Shown here in pieces: positions 54,259 to 64,000 of a stretch of 64,000 nucleotides of DNA. Below the pieces are notes generated by a model that saw nothing but the letters and a program-made list of their open reading frames with translations, did not search any database and was not told the origin of the DNA. The stretch lies in NCBI RefSeq assembly GCF_900109345.1, contig NZ_FNZN01000005.1, forward strand, positions 186,001 through 250,000. The letters are read 5' to 3'. Within the stretch, counting starts at the first letter, position 1, and each line of letters starts with the position of its first letter. Made by a program: the position numbers and the translations under genes. Origin of the DNA: Maribacter orientalis. GTDB lineage: Bacteria > Bacteroidota > Bacteroidia > Flavobacteriales > Flavobacteriaceae.

Positions 54259-55671
54259 TTATACGAGTTCTACCATTAATTCTCTTGGGTCTGTCACTTT
54301 ACCGGTTACGGCTGCTGCTGCTGCAACTAGTGGACTAGCCAATAAAGTTCTTGAACCAGGACCTTGTCTTCCTTCAAAGTTTCTGTTTGAAGTACTTACG
54401 GCTAATTTACCAGCAGGTACCTTATCATCGTTCATAGCTAAACAAGCAGAACAACCAGGCTCGCGAAGTTCAAATCCAGACTCGGTTAAAATATCAAGAA
54501 TACCTTCTTCTTTAATTGCCGCTTCAACTTTATGAGAACCAGGAACTAACCATGCGGTTACATTATCGGCTTTTTTTCTTCCTTTTACAATAGATGCGAA
54601 AGCTCTAAAATCTTCAATTCGTCCGTTAGTACAACTTCCTAAGAAAACAAAATCAATTGATTTTCCCATCATGCTATCACCTTCATTGAAATCCATATAC
54701 TTCAAAGATTTCTGATAGGTAGTAGCACCACCTTGTACGTCACTAGCCATAGGAATGTCATTGGAAATTCCCATACCCATACCTGGGTTGGTGCCATATG
54801 TAATCATTGGTTCAATTAATGAACCATCAAAAGTTAATTCCTTATCGAAAATAGCATCTTCATCTGTATAAAGTGTTTCCCAATACTGCATTGCTTTATC
54901 CCAATCTGCACCTTTTGGAGTAAACTCGCGACCTTTTACATATTCAAATGTTTTTTCATCGGGAGCGATCATTCCACCACGGGCACCCATTTCTATGCTT
55001 AGGTTACAAACGGTCATACGACCCTCCATGCTCATATCGGTAAAGATTTCACCAGCATATTCTACAAAGTAGCCTGTAGCTCCAGAAGTGGTCAATTGAG
55101 AAATAATGAATAAGGCAACATCTTTCGGTGTAACCCCTCTACTCATTTTCCCATTAATGTTGATACGCATTCTCTTTGGCTTTGGCTGCATAATACATTG
55201 TGTAGCCAATACCATTTCAACTTCTGATGTGCCAATACCGAAAGCTATAGCACCAAAAGCACCGTGTGTAGAAGTATGGGAATCTCCACATACTATAGTA
55301 GCACCTGGTTGGGTAATACCATATTCAGGACCTACAACGTGTACGATTCCGTTTTTAGCATGTCCCAATCCCCAGTAAGAAATACCATATTCATTGGCAT
55401 TTTCTTCAAGCATTTTTAACTGGTTGGCAGATAAAGGATCTGCAACCGGTAAATGTTGATTTATGGTAGGAGTATTATGGTCAGCCGTTGCAAATGTTTT
55501 CTCAGGATGCATAACAGGTATATTTCTGTTTTTTAATCCTAAAAAAGCAACTGGACTGGTTACTTCATGAACCATGTGTCTGTCTATGAACAGTACATCT
55601 GGGCCATCTTGTATTTTATGCACTACGTGGGAATCCCACACTTTGTCAAATAATGTTTTAGTTGCGCTCAT
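54259..55671 (-). CDS. leuC: 3-isopropylmalate dehydratase large subunit
   Basis: LeuC carries the [4Fe-4S] cluster of isopropylmalate isomerase. The 470-residue product starts [13 protein letters not shown] and has [20 protein letters not shown], the cluster cysteines in [14 protein letters not shown] and [13 protein letters not shown], and [15 protein letters not shown] near the end. It is the first gene of the leuCDAB operon and is preceded by a -7 box at 55693-55700. Confidence 0.96.
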   Translation of the reverse strand: MSATKTLFDKVWDSHVVHKIQDGPDVLFIDRHMVHEVTSPVAFLGLKNRNIPVMHPEKTFATADHNTPTINQHLPVADPLSANQLKMLEENANEYGISYWGLGHAKNGIVHVVGPEYGITQPGATIVCGDSHTSTHGAFGAIAFGIGTSEVEMVLATQCIMQPKPKRMRININGKMSRGVTPKDVALFIISQLTTSGATGYFVEYAGEIFTDMSMEGRMTVCNLSIEMGARGGMIAPDEKTFEYVKGREFTPKGADWDKAMQYWETLYTDEDAIFDKELTFDGSLIEPMITYGTNPGMGMGISNDIPMASDVQGGATTYQKSLKYMDFNEGDSMMGKSIDFVFLGSCTNGRIEDFRAFASIVKGRKKADNVTAWLVPGSHKVEAAIKEEGILDILTESGFELREPGCSACLAMNDDKVPAGKLAVSTSNRNFEGRQGPGSRTLLASPLVAAAAAVTGKVTDPRELMVELV

Positions 55672-55692
55672 ATTCTTTCTAATCTAAGTTCA

Positions 55693-55700
55693 CAAATCTA
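55693..55700 (-). promoter_or_regulatory. -7 box of the leu operon
   Basis: Minus strand TAGATTTG exactly matches TAnnTTTG and lies 21 bp before the leuC start codon. No clear TTG is found at the -33 spacing. Confidence 0.5.
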
Positions 55701-55873
55701 TTAAAAACAAGGGTTTCTTGGAAATTAACGGACTTATAAATTACGATGTTCAACGATAAAGTTGTGATATTTTATCGGATTGATAGTGTCCAATGACAAG
55801 GATAAAATGTCTTTTTATCTAAAGTTTGTTTTTGATGTGTTTCATATTTCTTTTTTTAGGTTAAATTTCTGAC

Positions 55874-57067
55874 ATGAAAAAATTGACCTTACTAATATTT
55901 GCTTTTTTACTTATTTCTTGTGATAAGGACAGTGCAGACGATTTTGAAAATAATTCTTCTAATTCTGATTCAGGTTATACAGTTATTGGTAATTATTATG
56001 ATTTGAGTATCAATGGAGGCACTCAAAGCACAGAGTTGTATGAACATGTAAATAATGGTGCGGAATATGATTCACGTAATTATGTCAATTTATTTACAGA
56101 GGCTAGTGTAGTATTACCTAATTATGAAGATTATTATGCAGATGAATATGGGATTACTATTATGGAAAATGCAATTGGTCGTAATTATTATACTTTTTAT
56201 TACAAAAGTTTTATTACAAATGAAATTTTAAAATATGATGTGCCTTATTTTAATCCACATGATTGGTCTTATTGGCATTACCGGGAAAAAATTTATTTTC
56301 AATATAGCGACTTTGACTCTTTTAATTCTAACGATGGTACTACAGATTTTAAGATAAAAATATTTGATGTAAATACTAATAATGAAACAGAATTAAACAT
56401 TGGTAAATTTAAATGGTCTGCAAATTCCAAATTTGAAACTCTATATAACGGCAGGTATACTTACTTTCTTTGGTATGAGGATTGGTCTAATCCTTTAGCG
56501 GAAAAGTTATTGACTGTTATTGATTTAGATAATGTAGAAGTAGTTGATATTAAAACAGTTTTAAAAGATGATAGTTATAATTTAGTAGGTGAACGAAATG
56601 GTAATTGCTATTTATTAGGTCGATATGGGGGTAACTATCAATATGATGTAGAATCTACTAATTTATTGGAAATAAATATACCGGGAGAGGCTGGTCAATT
56701 TCAGGCTAGTTTTAAAAGTAAAAGGAACCCTCAAATTGTAATTGATGATGTATTTTTTGGTTCTCGTACGGGTGCATTTCCTGGTACAGGAGCTTTATAT
56801 CCTGTTATATTTAATTTAAAAACAGGTGAAAGTATTTTTATTGATGTATTTGAAGATATAACTAAATTTGAGAGTGATGAAGTAGAATGGCAGCCACTAG
56901 TTGAATGTTTTACTATTGACTATGAAAATAAAGTAGTTTTACTTGGAGTTTCTAGTTACAGCCTAGGAGGGCAGTTTAAATCACAAGGGGTATTCACAGT
57001 TGATTTTGAAGGTAACGTTTTAAATAAACAAAAGATTCCTATTTTGCCCATTCAAATTATCAACTAA
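55874..57067 (+). CDS. Lipoprotein of unknown function
   Basis: This 397-residue protein has a lipoprotein signal (MKKLTLLIFAFLLISC, lipidated Cys16) followed by an acidic, serine/asparagine-rich linker. The mature part is rich in Tyr, Asp and Asn and appears to be repeated beta-structure, possibly a beta-propeller, but no named domain is recognised. It stands alone, divergent from leuC. Its last 8 bp overlap the convergent recG end. Confidence 0.72.
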   Translation: MKKLTLLIFAFLLISCDKDSADDFENNSSNSDSGYTVIGNYYDLSINGGTQSTELYEHVNNGAEYDSRNYVNLFTEASVVLPNYEDYYADEYGITIMENAIGRNYYTFYYKSFITNEILKYDVPYFNPHDWSYWHYREKIYFQYSDFDSFNSNDGTTDFKIKIFDVNTNNETELNIGKFKWSANSKFETLYNGRYTYFLWYEDWSNPLAEKLLTVIDLDNVEVVDIKTVLKDDSYNLVGERNGNCYLLGRYGGNYQYDVESTNLLEINIPGEAGQFQASFKSKRNPQIVIDDVFFGSRTGAFPGTGALYPVIFNLKTGESIFIDVFEDITKFESDEVEWQPLVECFTIDYENKVVLLGVSSYSLGGQFKSQGVFTVDFEGNVLNKQKIPILPIQIIN

Positions 57068-59165
57068 TATACGTCCAGATATTCTTGTGCTTTACCAGTT
57101 GGGCATACATATGTCTAATGATTAAATTCTCTGGTTTACCTAATGAAGGGTCTTCTTTAAGTAATTGAAGGGCATAATACCGAGCTGTTTTAAGGATGTC
57201 ATTATCCTTAACGATATCGGCTATTTTTAAATTTAGCAATCCGCTTTGTTGGGTGCCCATTAAATCACCGGGTCCTCGAAGTTTAAGGTCAACCTCGGCA
57301 ATTTCAAATCCGTCATTAGTAGCCACCATGGTTTCTAATCTAGTTTTCGCTTCAGAAGATAATTTATGGCTGGTCATAAGAATACAAAAACTTTGGTCTG
57401 CACCACGGCCTACACGACCACGTAATTGGTGTAATTGTGATAAACCAAAACGCTCTGCGCTTTCAATAATCATTACTGAAGCATTGGGTACATTAACACC
57501 TACTTCAATAACGGTTGTGGCGACCATTATTTGCGTTTCACCTTTTACAAACCGATTCATTTCAAACTCTTTGTCGGCAGGTTTCATTTGACCGTGAACA
57601 ATAGAAATCTGATATTTTGGCTGTGGAAAATCACGAACAATGCTCTCATAACCATCCATTAAGTCTTTATAATCCATAGCTTCAGATTCCTGAATTAAAG
57701 GGTAGACAACATAAATCTGTCGCCCTTTCTCTATTTCATCCCGTATAAATCGAAATACCTTTAGGCGATTGGCATCATACCGATGAACAGTCTTAATAGG
57801 CTTACGACCTGGTGGTAATTCATCAATTACCGAAATATCCAAATCGCCGTACAAACTCATTGCTAGAGTTCGAGGTATCGGAGTTGCTGTCATTACCAAT
57901 ATGTGTGGTGGATATTCATTTTTATGCCACAGTTTAGACCGTTGCGCTACGCCAAAACGATGTTGTTCGTCTATAATCGCAATACCTAAATTTTGGTACT
58001 TAACCTTATCCTCTAAAAGCGCATGGGTGCCAATTAGTATGTTTAATTCTCCACTTTCCAGCTGTTCATGAATAGGTTTACGAGCCGATTTTTTAACAGA
58101 TCCAGTTAGTAAAGCACATGTGATATTTGTTCCTTCCAACAGTTCTGAAATACCTTGGAAATGTTGATTTGCAAGAATTTCTGTCGGCGCCATTAAACAC
58201 GCTTGAAATCCATTATCGATAGCTAAAAGCATGGTCATAACTGCCACAATCGTTTTTCCAGAACCTACATCGCCCTGTAACAAACGGTTCATTTGAGCAT
58301 TACTGCCAAGGTCAGCTCGAATTTCCTTAATTACTCGTTTTTGAGCTCCAGTAAGTTCAAAGGGTAACTTGTTAGAATAGAAATCGTTAAAATAGTCACC
58401 TACTTCTGTAAAAGGAAATCCTTTTATTTTCTTTTTTCTTGATAGTTTTTTACCAATCAGTTGAAGTTGAATATAAAATAGTTCTTCAAATTTTAATCTA
58501 TATTGTGCTTTTGCCAATAACTCCTGATTCTTTGGAAAATGAATGTTGAACAGCGCTTCACTTTTAGAAATGAGCTTTAGTTCATAAAGCAGTTTATCGG
58601 AAAGGCTTTCCGTGAATTTTCCGTTGACTTCTATAAAAAGTTGTTGCATCAGTTTATTGATGACTTTGTTGGTAATGCCTTTATTACTTAATTTTTCTGT
58701 TGAAGGATATACCGGCTGCATGTACACTTTTGTACCTTGTTCATGTTCTTTAAGTGGTTCCATTTCTGGGTGAGGCATTGAAAATGTGCCATTGAACCAG
58801 TTGCATTTTCCGAAAATAACATAGGGAGTATTCAATTTTAAATTTTCGCGAATCCATTTTTGACCTCTAAACCAAACCAGTTCTATTTCTCCTGTATCAT
58901 CAATGAATCTGGCAACTAACCGAGTTCCTTTTTTTTGCTCGACCGTTTTAATATTGACCAATTTGCCTATAATTTGAACATCGGCACTACTTCGTTGTAA
59001 TTGACTAATTTTATAGTATTGAGTTTTATCTATATATCGATTGGGAAAAAGATTGAGCAGATCTTGGTAAGTGTCAACCCCCAATTCTGACTTTAAAGTT
59101 TCAGCTCGGTTAGGGCCAACACCTTTTAAGTAAACAATGGGAGTCTGCAAGAAATTAGCATTCAT
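57060..59165 (-). CDS. recG: ATP-dependent DNA helicase RecG
   Basis: RecG remodels stalled forks and branch-migrates Holliday junctions. The 701-residue product has the N-terminal wedge/OB domain, helicase motif I in LLQGDVGSGKTIVAVM, the DExH box IIDEQHRFGVAQR, TATPIPRTLAMSLYGDL, and in the C-terminal half TTVIEVGVNVPNASVMII and QLRGRVGRG. The C-terminal TRG-like region is present. It overlaps the convergent lipoprotein gene by 8 bp. Confidence 0.96.
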   Translation of the reverse strand: MNANFLQTPIVYLKGVGPNRAETLKSELGVDTYQDLLNLFPNRYIDKTQYYKISQLQRSSADVQIIGKLVNIKTVEQKKGTRLVARFIDDTGEIELVWFRGQKWIRENLKLNTPYVIFGKCNWFNGTFSMPHPEMEPLKEHEQGTKVYMQPVYPSTEKLSNKGITNKVINKLMQQLFIEVNGKFTESLSDKLLYELKLISKSEALFNIHFPKNQELLAKAQYRLKFEELFYIQLQLIGKKLSRKKKIKGFPFTEVGDYFNDFYSNKLPFELTGAQKRVIKEIRADLGSNAQMNRLLQGDVGSGKTIVAVMTMLLAIDNGFQACLMAPTEILANQHFQGISELLEGTNITCALLTGSVKKSARKPIHEQLESGELNILIGTHALLEDKVKYQNLGIAIIDEQHRFGVAQRSKLWHKNEYPPHILVMTATPIPRTLAMSLYGDLDISVIDELPPGRKPIKTVHRYDANRLKVFRFIRDEIEKGRQIYVVYPLIQESEAMDYKDLMDGYESIVRDFPQPKYQISIVHGQMKPADKEFEMNRFVKGETQIMVATTVIEVGVNVPNASVMIIESAERFGLSQLHQLRGRVGRGADQSFCILMTSHKLSSEAKTRLETMVATNDGFEIAEVDLKLRGPGDLMGTQQSGLLNLKIADIVKDNDILKTARYYALQLLKEDPSLGKPENLIIRHMYAQLVKHKNIWTYIS

Positions 59166-59192
59166 ACCACTAAAGTAGGGTTTAGGTAGAAT

Positions 59193-59219
59193 TGCGACAA
59201 ACTAAATTATTAAATTTGA
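59193..59219 (+). promoter_or_regulatory. Probable promoter of the M1 peptidase-patatin operon
   Basis: TTG (59193-59195), a 16-bp spacer and TAAATTTG (59212-59219), matching TAnnTTTG, end 23 bp before the start codon. The spacer is slightly shorter than usual. Confidence 0.5.
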
Positions 59220-59242
59220 TTTTCCATAGTTTTTAAATTTAC

Positions 59243-61318
59243 ATGAAGAATTTTTTTCTCCAACTTATTTTTTGCATTACATGTTTCACCTACGGTCAAC
59301 ATCAAGATAAGGTAGATTTTACTGCGGCCATCGTATATATTAAGCTAGAACCTCTAAAACAGCAATTAAAAGGTAGTGTTGATTATCGTTTTGACGTAAA
59401 AAAAAATATAGATTCTATTTTTCTTGATGCCAAGAACATCGATTTTCTAAAAGTGGAGCTCGATGGAAAAAAAGCAAATTTCACTACTACGGAAAAGACA
59501 ATTTCCATTAAGCAAAAATTCAAAAAGGGGCAATCGCATAAGCTTATTATTGATTATGTAGCCAACCCAGAGCAGACCGTTTATTTTATAGGATATGATG
59601 ATAATCTAGAGGGAAATGAACAAATTTGGACGCAAGGTCAAGGTAAATATACAAGTCATTGGTTACCGAGTTTTGACGATATGGAAGAAAAGATTGAATT
59701 CGACTTAACCATTGAAACGAATACGAATTATCAGGTTATTGCGAATGGTAATTTGTTAAAGAAGTCAAATGAATCAGAAGAGTTTTCTGTTTGGTTTTTT
59801 GATATGAAAAAACCTATGAGTAGTTACTTGCTTGCTTTTGCCATAGGTAATTATCACAAGCAAGTATTGAAATCTGATAGTGGTGTTACCATTGAAAACT
59901 ATTATTATCCTTCTGATAGTCTTAAAGTGGAACCTACCTATAGATACACAAAAGAGATATTCGAATTTTTAGAAAAAGAAATAGGAGTAGCGTATCCTTG
60001 GCAAAATTACAAGCAGGTTCCTGTACACGATTTTTTATATGCCGGTATGGAAAATACAAGCGCTACTTTTTTCTCTGATGCCTATGTAATTGATTCCACT
60101 TCTTTTGTGGATAGAAATTATGTGAATATAAATGCACATGAATTGGCGCACCAATGGTTCGGTAATTTGGTTACCGAAAAAAATAGTGAGCATCATTGGT
60201 TGCATGAAGGCTTTGCTACGTATTATGCTTATTTGGCTGAAAAAGAAGTATTTGGAGATGATTATTTTTATTGGAAGTTGTTTGATACGGCTAAAACATT
60301 AAATGAGATATCTGATAAAGGAGAAGGGGAGAGATTACTGAATCCGAAATCTAGTAGTCTTACGTTTTATGAAAAAGGTGCTTGGGCTTTAGCGTTTCTT
60401 AGAGAAGAGGTAGGTGATATAAATTTTATAAACGGTATAAAGGATTACTTGAATACCTATCAGTTCCAAAACGTTACTGTTACTGATTTTATTAATGTAA
60501 TGGAAGAGGAGAGTGGTATGGATTTAAATAAATTTAAAGAGGTTTGGTTAGAGGGAAATGTATTTCCTATGGAGGAAGCCAAAGACTATTTAATGACGAA
60601 CAGTTCTTCATTTAGCATGTATTATGGGTTAAAACATGATAACCAAAATAAATTTATAACCCGTGATTTTTTGGATGACACCGAGTTGTCAACTCAATTA
60701 AAAATAGAACTACTTAAACAAAAAGGTGAATTTCCTGGATTAGAACTTTGGTCCATAGCTTTAAATGAAGACTTGAAGATTAGACAGTTTGCAGCTGAAA
60801 AAATGGATATTATTCCCGAGGAATTAAAAGAGGTTGCAGAACCCTTGTTGTTAGATGATAGTTATATCACTAATGAATTAATGCTATATAAACTTTGGAG
60901 CAGTTTTGATTACGATAGTAGTGTTTTCTTGGATAAAACCAAAGATATTGTGGGGCTTCCAAATAAGAATGTTCGCTTGCTTTGGCTTACGCTTGCTTTG
61001 GTAACTCCCGATTACAACCCTGAAGAAAGTAGTAGTTATTACGAGGAACTTGTTGGATATACGAGTCCAATTTTTAATCCAGAGGTACGACAAACCGCTT
61101 TTCAATACCTATTTGAAATTCAGGCGCTAAAAGGTAACGGATTGGTAAATTTGATTAAGGCAACTAATCATCATTCTTGGCAATTTAGAAATTACTCAAG
61201 ACAGTTATTAGATGCTTTATTGAAAGATGAAGAGCAAATAAGTGAGATTGAAAAGGTCGCAAATCAACTAAAGTCATCAGATTTGCGTTATCTTAAAACG
61301 AAATTAAATTTTAAATGA
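59243..61318 (+). CDS. M1 family aminopeptidase, exported
   Basis: This 691-residue zinc aminopeptidase has a signal peptide (1-18, ending CFTYGQ). The GAMEN-type exopeptidase motif appears as AGMENTSA; the zinc site is HELAH (299-303) with Glu322 in HEGFA, exactly the HExxH-x18-E spacing. After the catalytic domain come helical C-terminal repeats to residue 691. The stop overlaps the ATG of the patatin gene by 4 bp. Substrates are presumably peptides in the periplasm or outside the cell. Confidence 0.93.
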   Translation: MKNFFLQLIFCITCFTYGQHQDKVDFTAAIVYIKLEPLKQQLKGSVDYRFDVKKNIDSIFLDAKNIDFLKVELDGKKANFTTTEKTISIKQKFKKGQSHKLIIDYVANPEQTVYFIGYDDNLEGNEQIWTQGQGKYTSHWLPSFDDMEEKIEFDLTIETNTNYQVIANGNLLKKSNESEEFSVWFFDMKKPMSSYLLAFAIGNYHKQVLKSDSGVTIENYYYPSDSLKVEPTYRYTKEIFEFLEKEIGVAYPWQNYKQVPVHDFLYAGMENTSATFFSDAYVIDSTSFVDRNYVNINAHELAHQWFGNLVTEKNSEHHWLHEGFATYYAYLAEKEVFGDDYFYWKLFDTAKTLNEISDKGEGERLLNPKSSSLTFYEKGAWALAFLREEVGDINFINGIKDYLNTYQFQNVTVTDFINVMEEESGMDLNKFKEVWLEGNVFPMEEAKDYLMTNSSSFSMYYGLKHDNQNKFITRDFLDDTELSTQLKIELLKQKGEFPGLELWSIALNEDLKIRQFAAEKMDIIPEELKEVAEPLLLDDSYITNELMLYKLWSSFDYDSSVFLDKTKDIVGLPNKNVRLLWLTLALVTPDYNPEESSSYYEELVGYTSPIFNPEVRQTAFQYLFEIQALKGNGLVNLIKATNHHSWQFRNYSRQLLDALLKDEEQISEIEKVANQLKSSDLRYLKTKLNFK

Positions 61319-62229
61319 AAGCATTAGTTATTTCCGGTGGTGGTAGTAAAGGCGCCTTTGCTGGTGGTGTTGCTCAATACCTAATTCAAGCAGAAGGTAG
61401 AAAGTATGATATTTTTGTGGGCACTTCTACCGGAAGTCTTTTAATTTCACATTTGGCATTGGGTAAATTAGATAAAATCAAAGAAATCTATTCTAATGTC
61501 AATCAAAAGAGCATATTTAATAATTGCCCTTTTTTGGTGAAGAATATTCGTGGTAATGAGGAGATTTCCATTAATCATTGGAATGTTCTTAGAAATTTTC
61601 TGGTAGGGAAAAAGACCTTTGGAGAAAGTGAAAACCTTAGGAAACTTATTGAAAATAGTTTAACTATCGAAGAATTTGAAACCTTAAAGAACGGAGATTC
61701 TGATGTAATTATTACGGTTTCTAATTTATCATTAAATCAGGTTGAGTATAAATCTATTAAAGATTGTACTTACGAAGATTATTGTGATTGGATTTGGATA
61801 TCAGCCAACTATACGCCGTTTATGAGTTTAGTTCGTAAAAATGGTTGTGAGTATGCAGATGGTGGTTTAGGTAGCATTGTACCCATAGAAGAGGCAATTA
61901 AAAGAGGAGCAACCGAAGTAGATGTTGTTGTATTACATACTGAGGTAAATTATTTGAATAGGGTAGCATCTAGAAATCCGTTCGAACTTATTACCACAAT
62001 GATGAGCTTTATTTTAGATCGTATTGAAAATCAAAATATTAGAATAGGAAAATTGGTTGCCAACCAAAATAATGCTATTATAAATCTGTTCTATACACCA
62101 ACGATATTGACGACGAATTCATTAATATTTGATAAAGCAAAAATGACATTATGGTGGAAAAGAGGTTATTTGTACGCCAAAAATAAAAATGAAGAAACAA
62201 ACCCTATTGAGCCAAATGAGAAGGAATAA
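61315..62229 (+). CDS. Patatin-like phospholipase family protein
   Basis: This 304-residue Ser/Asp dyad lipid hydrolase has the oxyanion loop GGGSKGAF (8-15), nucleophile Ser38 in FVGTSTGSLLI and the catalytic Asp182 in YADGGLG. No signal peptide is seen, so it is probably cytosolic or delivered by another route. Translation is coupled to the M1 peptidase through a 4-bp ATGA overlap. A strong terminator follows. Confidence 0.92.
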   Translation: MKALVISGGGSKGAFAGGVAQYLIQAEGRKYDIFVGTSTGSLLISHLALGKLDKIKEIYSNVNQKSIFNNCPFLVKNIRGNEEISINHWNVLRNFLVGKKTFGESENLRKLIENSLTIEEFETLKNGDSDVIITVSNLSLNQVEYKSIKDCTYEDYCDWIWISANYTPFMSLVRKNGCEYADGGLGSIVPIEEAIKRGATEVDVVVLHTEVNYLNRVASRNPFELITTMMSFILDRIENQNIRIGKLVANQNNAIINLFYTPTILTTNSLIFDKAKMTLWWKRGYLYAKNKNEETNPIEPNEKE

Positions 62230-62263
62230 TTCTCTTTAGCCGCATAAAAGAACTTATAATTTT

Positions 62264-62303
62264 AAAAAACAAATCCTTTCTATTTAGAAAGGATTTGTTT
62301 TTT
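62264..62303. terminator. Bidirectional terminator after the patatin gene
   Basis: AAAAAACAAATCCTTTCTA pairs with TAGAAAGGATTTGTTTTTT; A and T runs on both sides suit the convergent genes on either side. Confidence 0.92.
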
Positions 62304-62333
62304 ATTCAAGTAAGTGTATTCCTTTGAGAACTA

Positions 62334-62852
62334 CTACCACAAATCGCCAATTTCCCTTTTTACAAAAGACAGAGCAGTGGCGGAAGGAGAAGATTTTTCC
62401 ATCGTTTCGTTAAGAATGTCTTCTCTTAATTTATCGGCAGATTCTGTTTGACTCATAGCCGCTTTTCTAATCATTTGAATTGTTGCGCTTTTTGCAGCTT
62501 TAATAATGTTCCAACATTCGTCGGTCATATAAATTTGTTGTGATAGATTATGATCAAATTCGGTCTCTATACTTTTTATCAATAAACTTTCATAAGCCCC
62601 CTTGTCATTAGATTGCGGGCCAACACGTACCACTAAACTTGGAATAGCAATTCGTTCTAAAAATAAGGCCATACGTTCATATGCTTGCAAACGAATGGGT
62701 AAGGTATCTTTTTGAGAATCTTTATGTAAAAGAAAACGTCTACGACCTTCTTCATTGTTCGTGTGCATTCTAAAGAAATAGAAAGCAATAGCACCCGTAA
62801 CTACTGAGGGTAATAAATATGCAAAAAGTTGAAATATTTGGTCAGAACTCAT
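62334..62852 (-). CDS. Membrane-anchored hypothetical protein
   Basis: This 172-residue protein has one N-terminal transmembrane helix (about 6-25) followed by a basic segment and a long helical cytosolic part (LPIRLQAYERMALFLERIAI, SLLIKSIETEFDHNLSQQIY). It appears to be a conserved Bacteroidota protein, but I cannot name the family. It is 82 bp downstream of the OmpA-like gene on the same strand. Confidence 0.75.
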   Translation of the reverse strand: MSSDQIFQLFAYLLPSVVTGAIAFYFFRMHTNNEEGRRRFLLHKDSQKDTLPIRLQAYERMALFLERIAIPSLVVRVGPQSNDKGAYESLLIKSIETEFDHNLSQQIYMTDECWNIIKAAKSATIQMIRKAAMSQTESADKLREDILNETMEKSSPSATALSFVKREIGDLW

Positions 62853-62934
62853 TTTTAATTAATTATAATTTACGAAATAAGAACGTCCAAATTCTTCAAT
62901 TAGTATAGTGCTTCATCGATGAAATGCAACAAAT

Positions 62935-63705
62935 TTAATTTTTAACATCTCCCTTTGCCATATCATAGAAGCCTTTATAATCTGGTTGAAGTTTTATTTG
63001 AAGTGATTCGCGTAAGCCGCCATCTTGCGCAACTGCAATAATTCGCTCGCCATTTACACCAAATTCTTTAATTAGAATGCTCGCAATAGCTGTGGCTTGT
63101 TGTAGTGCAATATCCATTTCACCGGTAATATTTAAGCTCGCTACGGTAATTATGCTTTTAGGATTAGCATTCGCCACCTTTGCAACATTTTCTATCCATC
63201 CTCTAGATTCACTTGAAGGATTTACACCCACACCATCCGCAAAGAAAAAATCTAATTTTTCAGAAATAATTACTGATCCATCAGAGACACCAACTTTTGC
63301 ATTCTCACCTAAAACTTGTTTGGTATTGGTTAAAATAACTACAGCGGTAGAATCATTACTGGCTACGGCATCCGTTATACCTTTCAATTGTTTTTCTTTC
63401 CTTTCTAAGGTCGCTAAGGTCTTATTAATGTTTTCTGAATCCTGACTTGATAATGCGGCGAAGCTATTCAGATTTTTCATCAAAGTGGCGTTAGCATCTT
63501 GTAACTCGGTAACCTGTACTTGAAGTTCATCGGCACGCTGTAAGCCTAATTTTTCATTGTGCTGTGCGGTACTAACAATTCTCGATACAGAATCTAGTTT
63601 ATATTTTAGTTCCTGATTCTGATCTATTAATTCGCTTTTTTTCTGTGCTTGTACATTGCTTAATCCTACAAATAAAAGAGCTGAACATAAAAAAAATCTT
63701 ATCAT
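62935..63705 (-). CDS. Exported coiled-coil protein with OmpA-like C-terminal domain
   Basis: This 256-residue protein has a signal peptide (1-20, ending NVQAQ), a heptad-rich coiled coil at about 22-110 (KSELIDQNQELKYKLDSVSR onward) and a C-terminal domain. The pattern DGSVIISEKLDFFFADGVGV and ATAIASILIKEFGVNGERII resembles the OmpA/MotB peptidoglycan-binding fold. It probably links an envelope structure to peptidoglycan. It is downstream of the glutamate-synthase-like gene. Confidence 0.82.
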   Translation of the reverse strand: MIRFFLCSALLFVGLSNVQAQKKSELIDQNQELKYKLDSVSRIVSTAQHNEKLGLQRADELQVQVTELQDANATLMKNLNSFAALSSQDSENINKTLATLERKEKQLKGITDAVASNDSTAVVILTNTKQVLGENAKVGVSDGSVIISEKLDFFFADGVGVNPSSESRGWIENVAKVANANPKSIITVASLNITGEMDIALQQATAIASILIKEFGVNGERIIAVAQDGGLRESLQIKLQPDYKGFYDMAKGDVKN

Positions 63706-63731
63706 ATTAAATATGCATTAAATAGGTTAAT

Positions 63732-64000
63732 CTAAATTTTGCCACCAAGATACGAACAGTCTTTTAATTCTTGAACACCATTGAATGGTACTTTAGTTTT
63801 ATTATATCCATAAGTAGAGGCTAAACTTCTATTAAAGTCGTGGTCGTCCACGTTTACTTGAACATCGTCCATGGTAAATTGACTAGGATGTTCATAGCCT
63901 GCAGCGTGTGTAATTTCTAAAAATTCTTTTCGAAACGTATTAAAGTATTGCGCCAACCGATCCGATTTTAAAGGAATATTAATACCTTTTTGTAACCATT
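63732..64000 (-). CDS. FMN-binding glutamate synthase family protein, C-terminal end only
   Basis: The last 89 codons are in the window (frame open to the edge). The sequence WLQKGINIPLKSDRLAQYFN, then FRKEFLEITHAAGYEHPSQF and SLASTYGYNKTKVPF, matches the end of stand-alone glutamate-synthase-like FMN proteins, whose C-terminal helices follow the FMN barrel. The catalytic part lies outside. The window start is not the gene start. Confidence 0.78.
   Translation of the reverse strand, partial: WLQKGINIPLKSDRLAQYFNTFRKEFLEITHAAGYEHPSQFTMDDVQVNVDDHDFNRSLASTYGYNKTKVPFNGVQELKDCSYLGGKI

Overview
The window is AT-rich bacterial chromosome from a member of the Bacteroidota, most likely a marine Flavobacteriaceae genus close to Maribacter or Zobellia. 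The family contents support this: DUF4249 lipoproteins beside a TonB-dependent receptor, DUF6526, DUF6090 and DUF6952 proteins, a HGSNAT-like membrane acyltransferase and a leuC-leuD-leuA-like-leuB order. Promoter-like TAnnTTTG boxes and the lack of clear Shine-Dalgarno sequences fit as well. Both edges cut a gene: ftsK on the left and the C-terminus of an FMN-binding glutamate-synthase-like protein on the right. I saw no rRNA, tRNA, CRISPR array, complete insertion sequence or integrase.

Layout. 1-4.1 kb (minus strand) holds ftsK, dgkA and tpx, then a redox cluster (DUF6952 protein, thioredoxin, AhpC-type peroxiredoxin) in which all three genes carry lesions. 4.3-9.2 kb holds an NhaC antiporter and a methionine gamma-lyase/cystathionine gamma-synthase-like enzyme, divergent from an Lrp/AsnC regulator, then lpdA. 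9.2-17 kb holds a membrane acyltransferase, an FMN reductase, tilS-dsbD and a penicillin-acylase-type hydrolase. 17-24.9 kb is an outer-membrane locus: small exported protein, STN-containing TonB receptor, two tandem DUF4249 lipoproteins and an exported protein with MG2-like and plug-like segments. 24.9-26.5 kb is comM/yifB.

The region downstream of comM, 26.5-32.2 kb, is accessory. It has sparse genes, REP-like palindromes, a DUF6090 gene with a stop codon, a relic of a second DUF6090 gene and an acidic three-repeat lipoprotein. Three diverged copies of a sequence of roughly 190-220 bp each end in a piece of the comM 3' coding end, at 26.77, 30.48 and 32.23 kb. This resembles a tandem, decayed insertion array at the 3' end of comM and is the most interesting structure I found.

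32.2-38.2 kb holds a Tat-signal aminotransferase, a membrane protein, a predicted zinc-ribbon/nuclease-like protein, and an Nramp-like transporter fused into a pxpABC (5-oxoprolinase) operon. 38.6-47.9 kb is the branched-chain amino-acid operon ilvD-ilvB-(methyltransferase)-ilvN-ilvC-ilvA followed by gapN. An MFS exporter and a serine beta-lactamase-like protein follow. Convergent to these, 50.9-55.7 kb (minus strand) is leuC-leuD-leuA-like-leuB. Together the ilv and leu blocks cover valine, isoleucine and leucine synthesis apart from the final transaminase. 55.9-64 kb holds a lipoprotein, recG, an M1 peptidase-patatin pair, a small membrane-anchored protein, an OmpA-like coiled-coil protein and the truncated glutamate-synthase-like gene.
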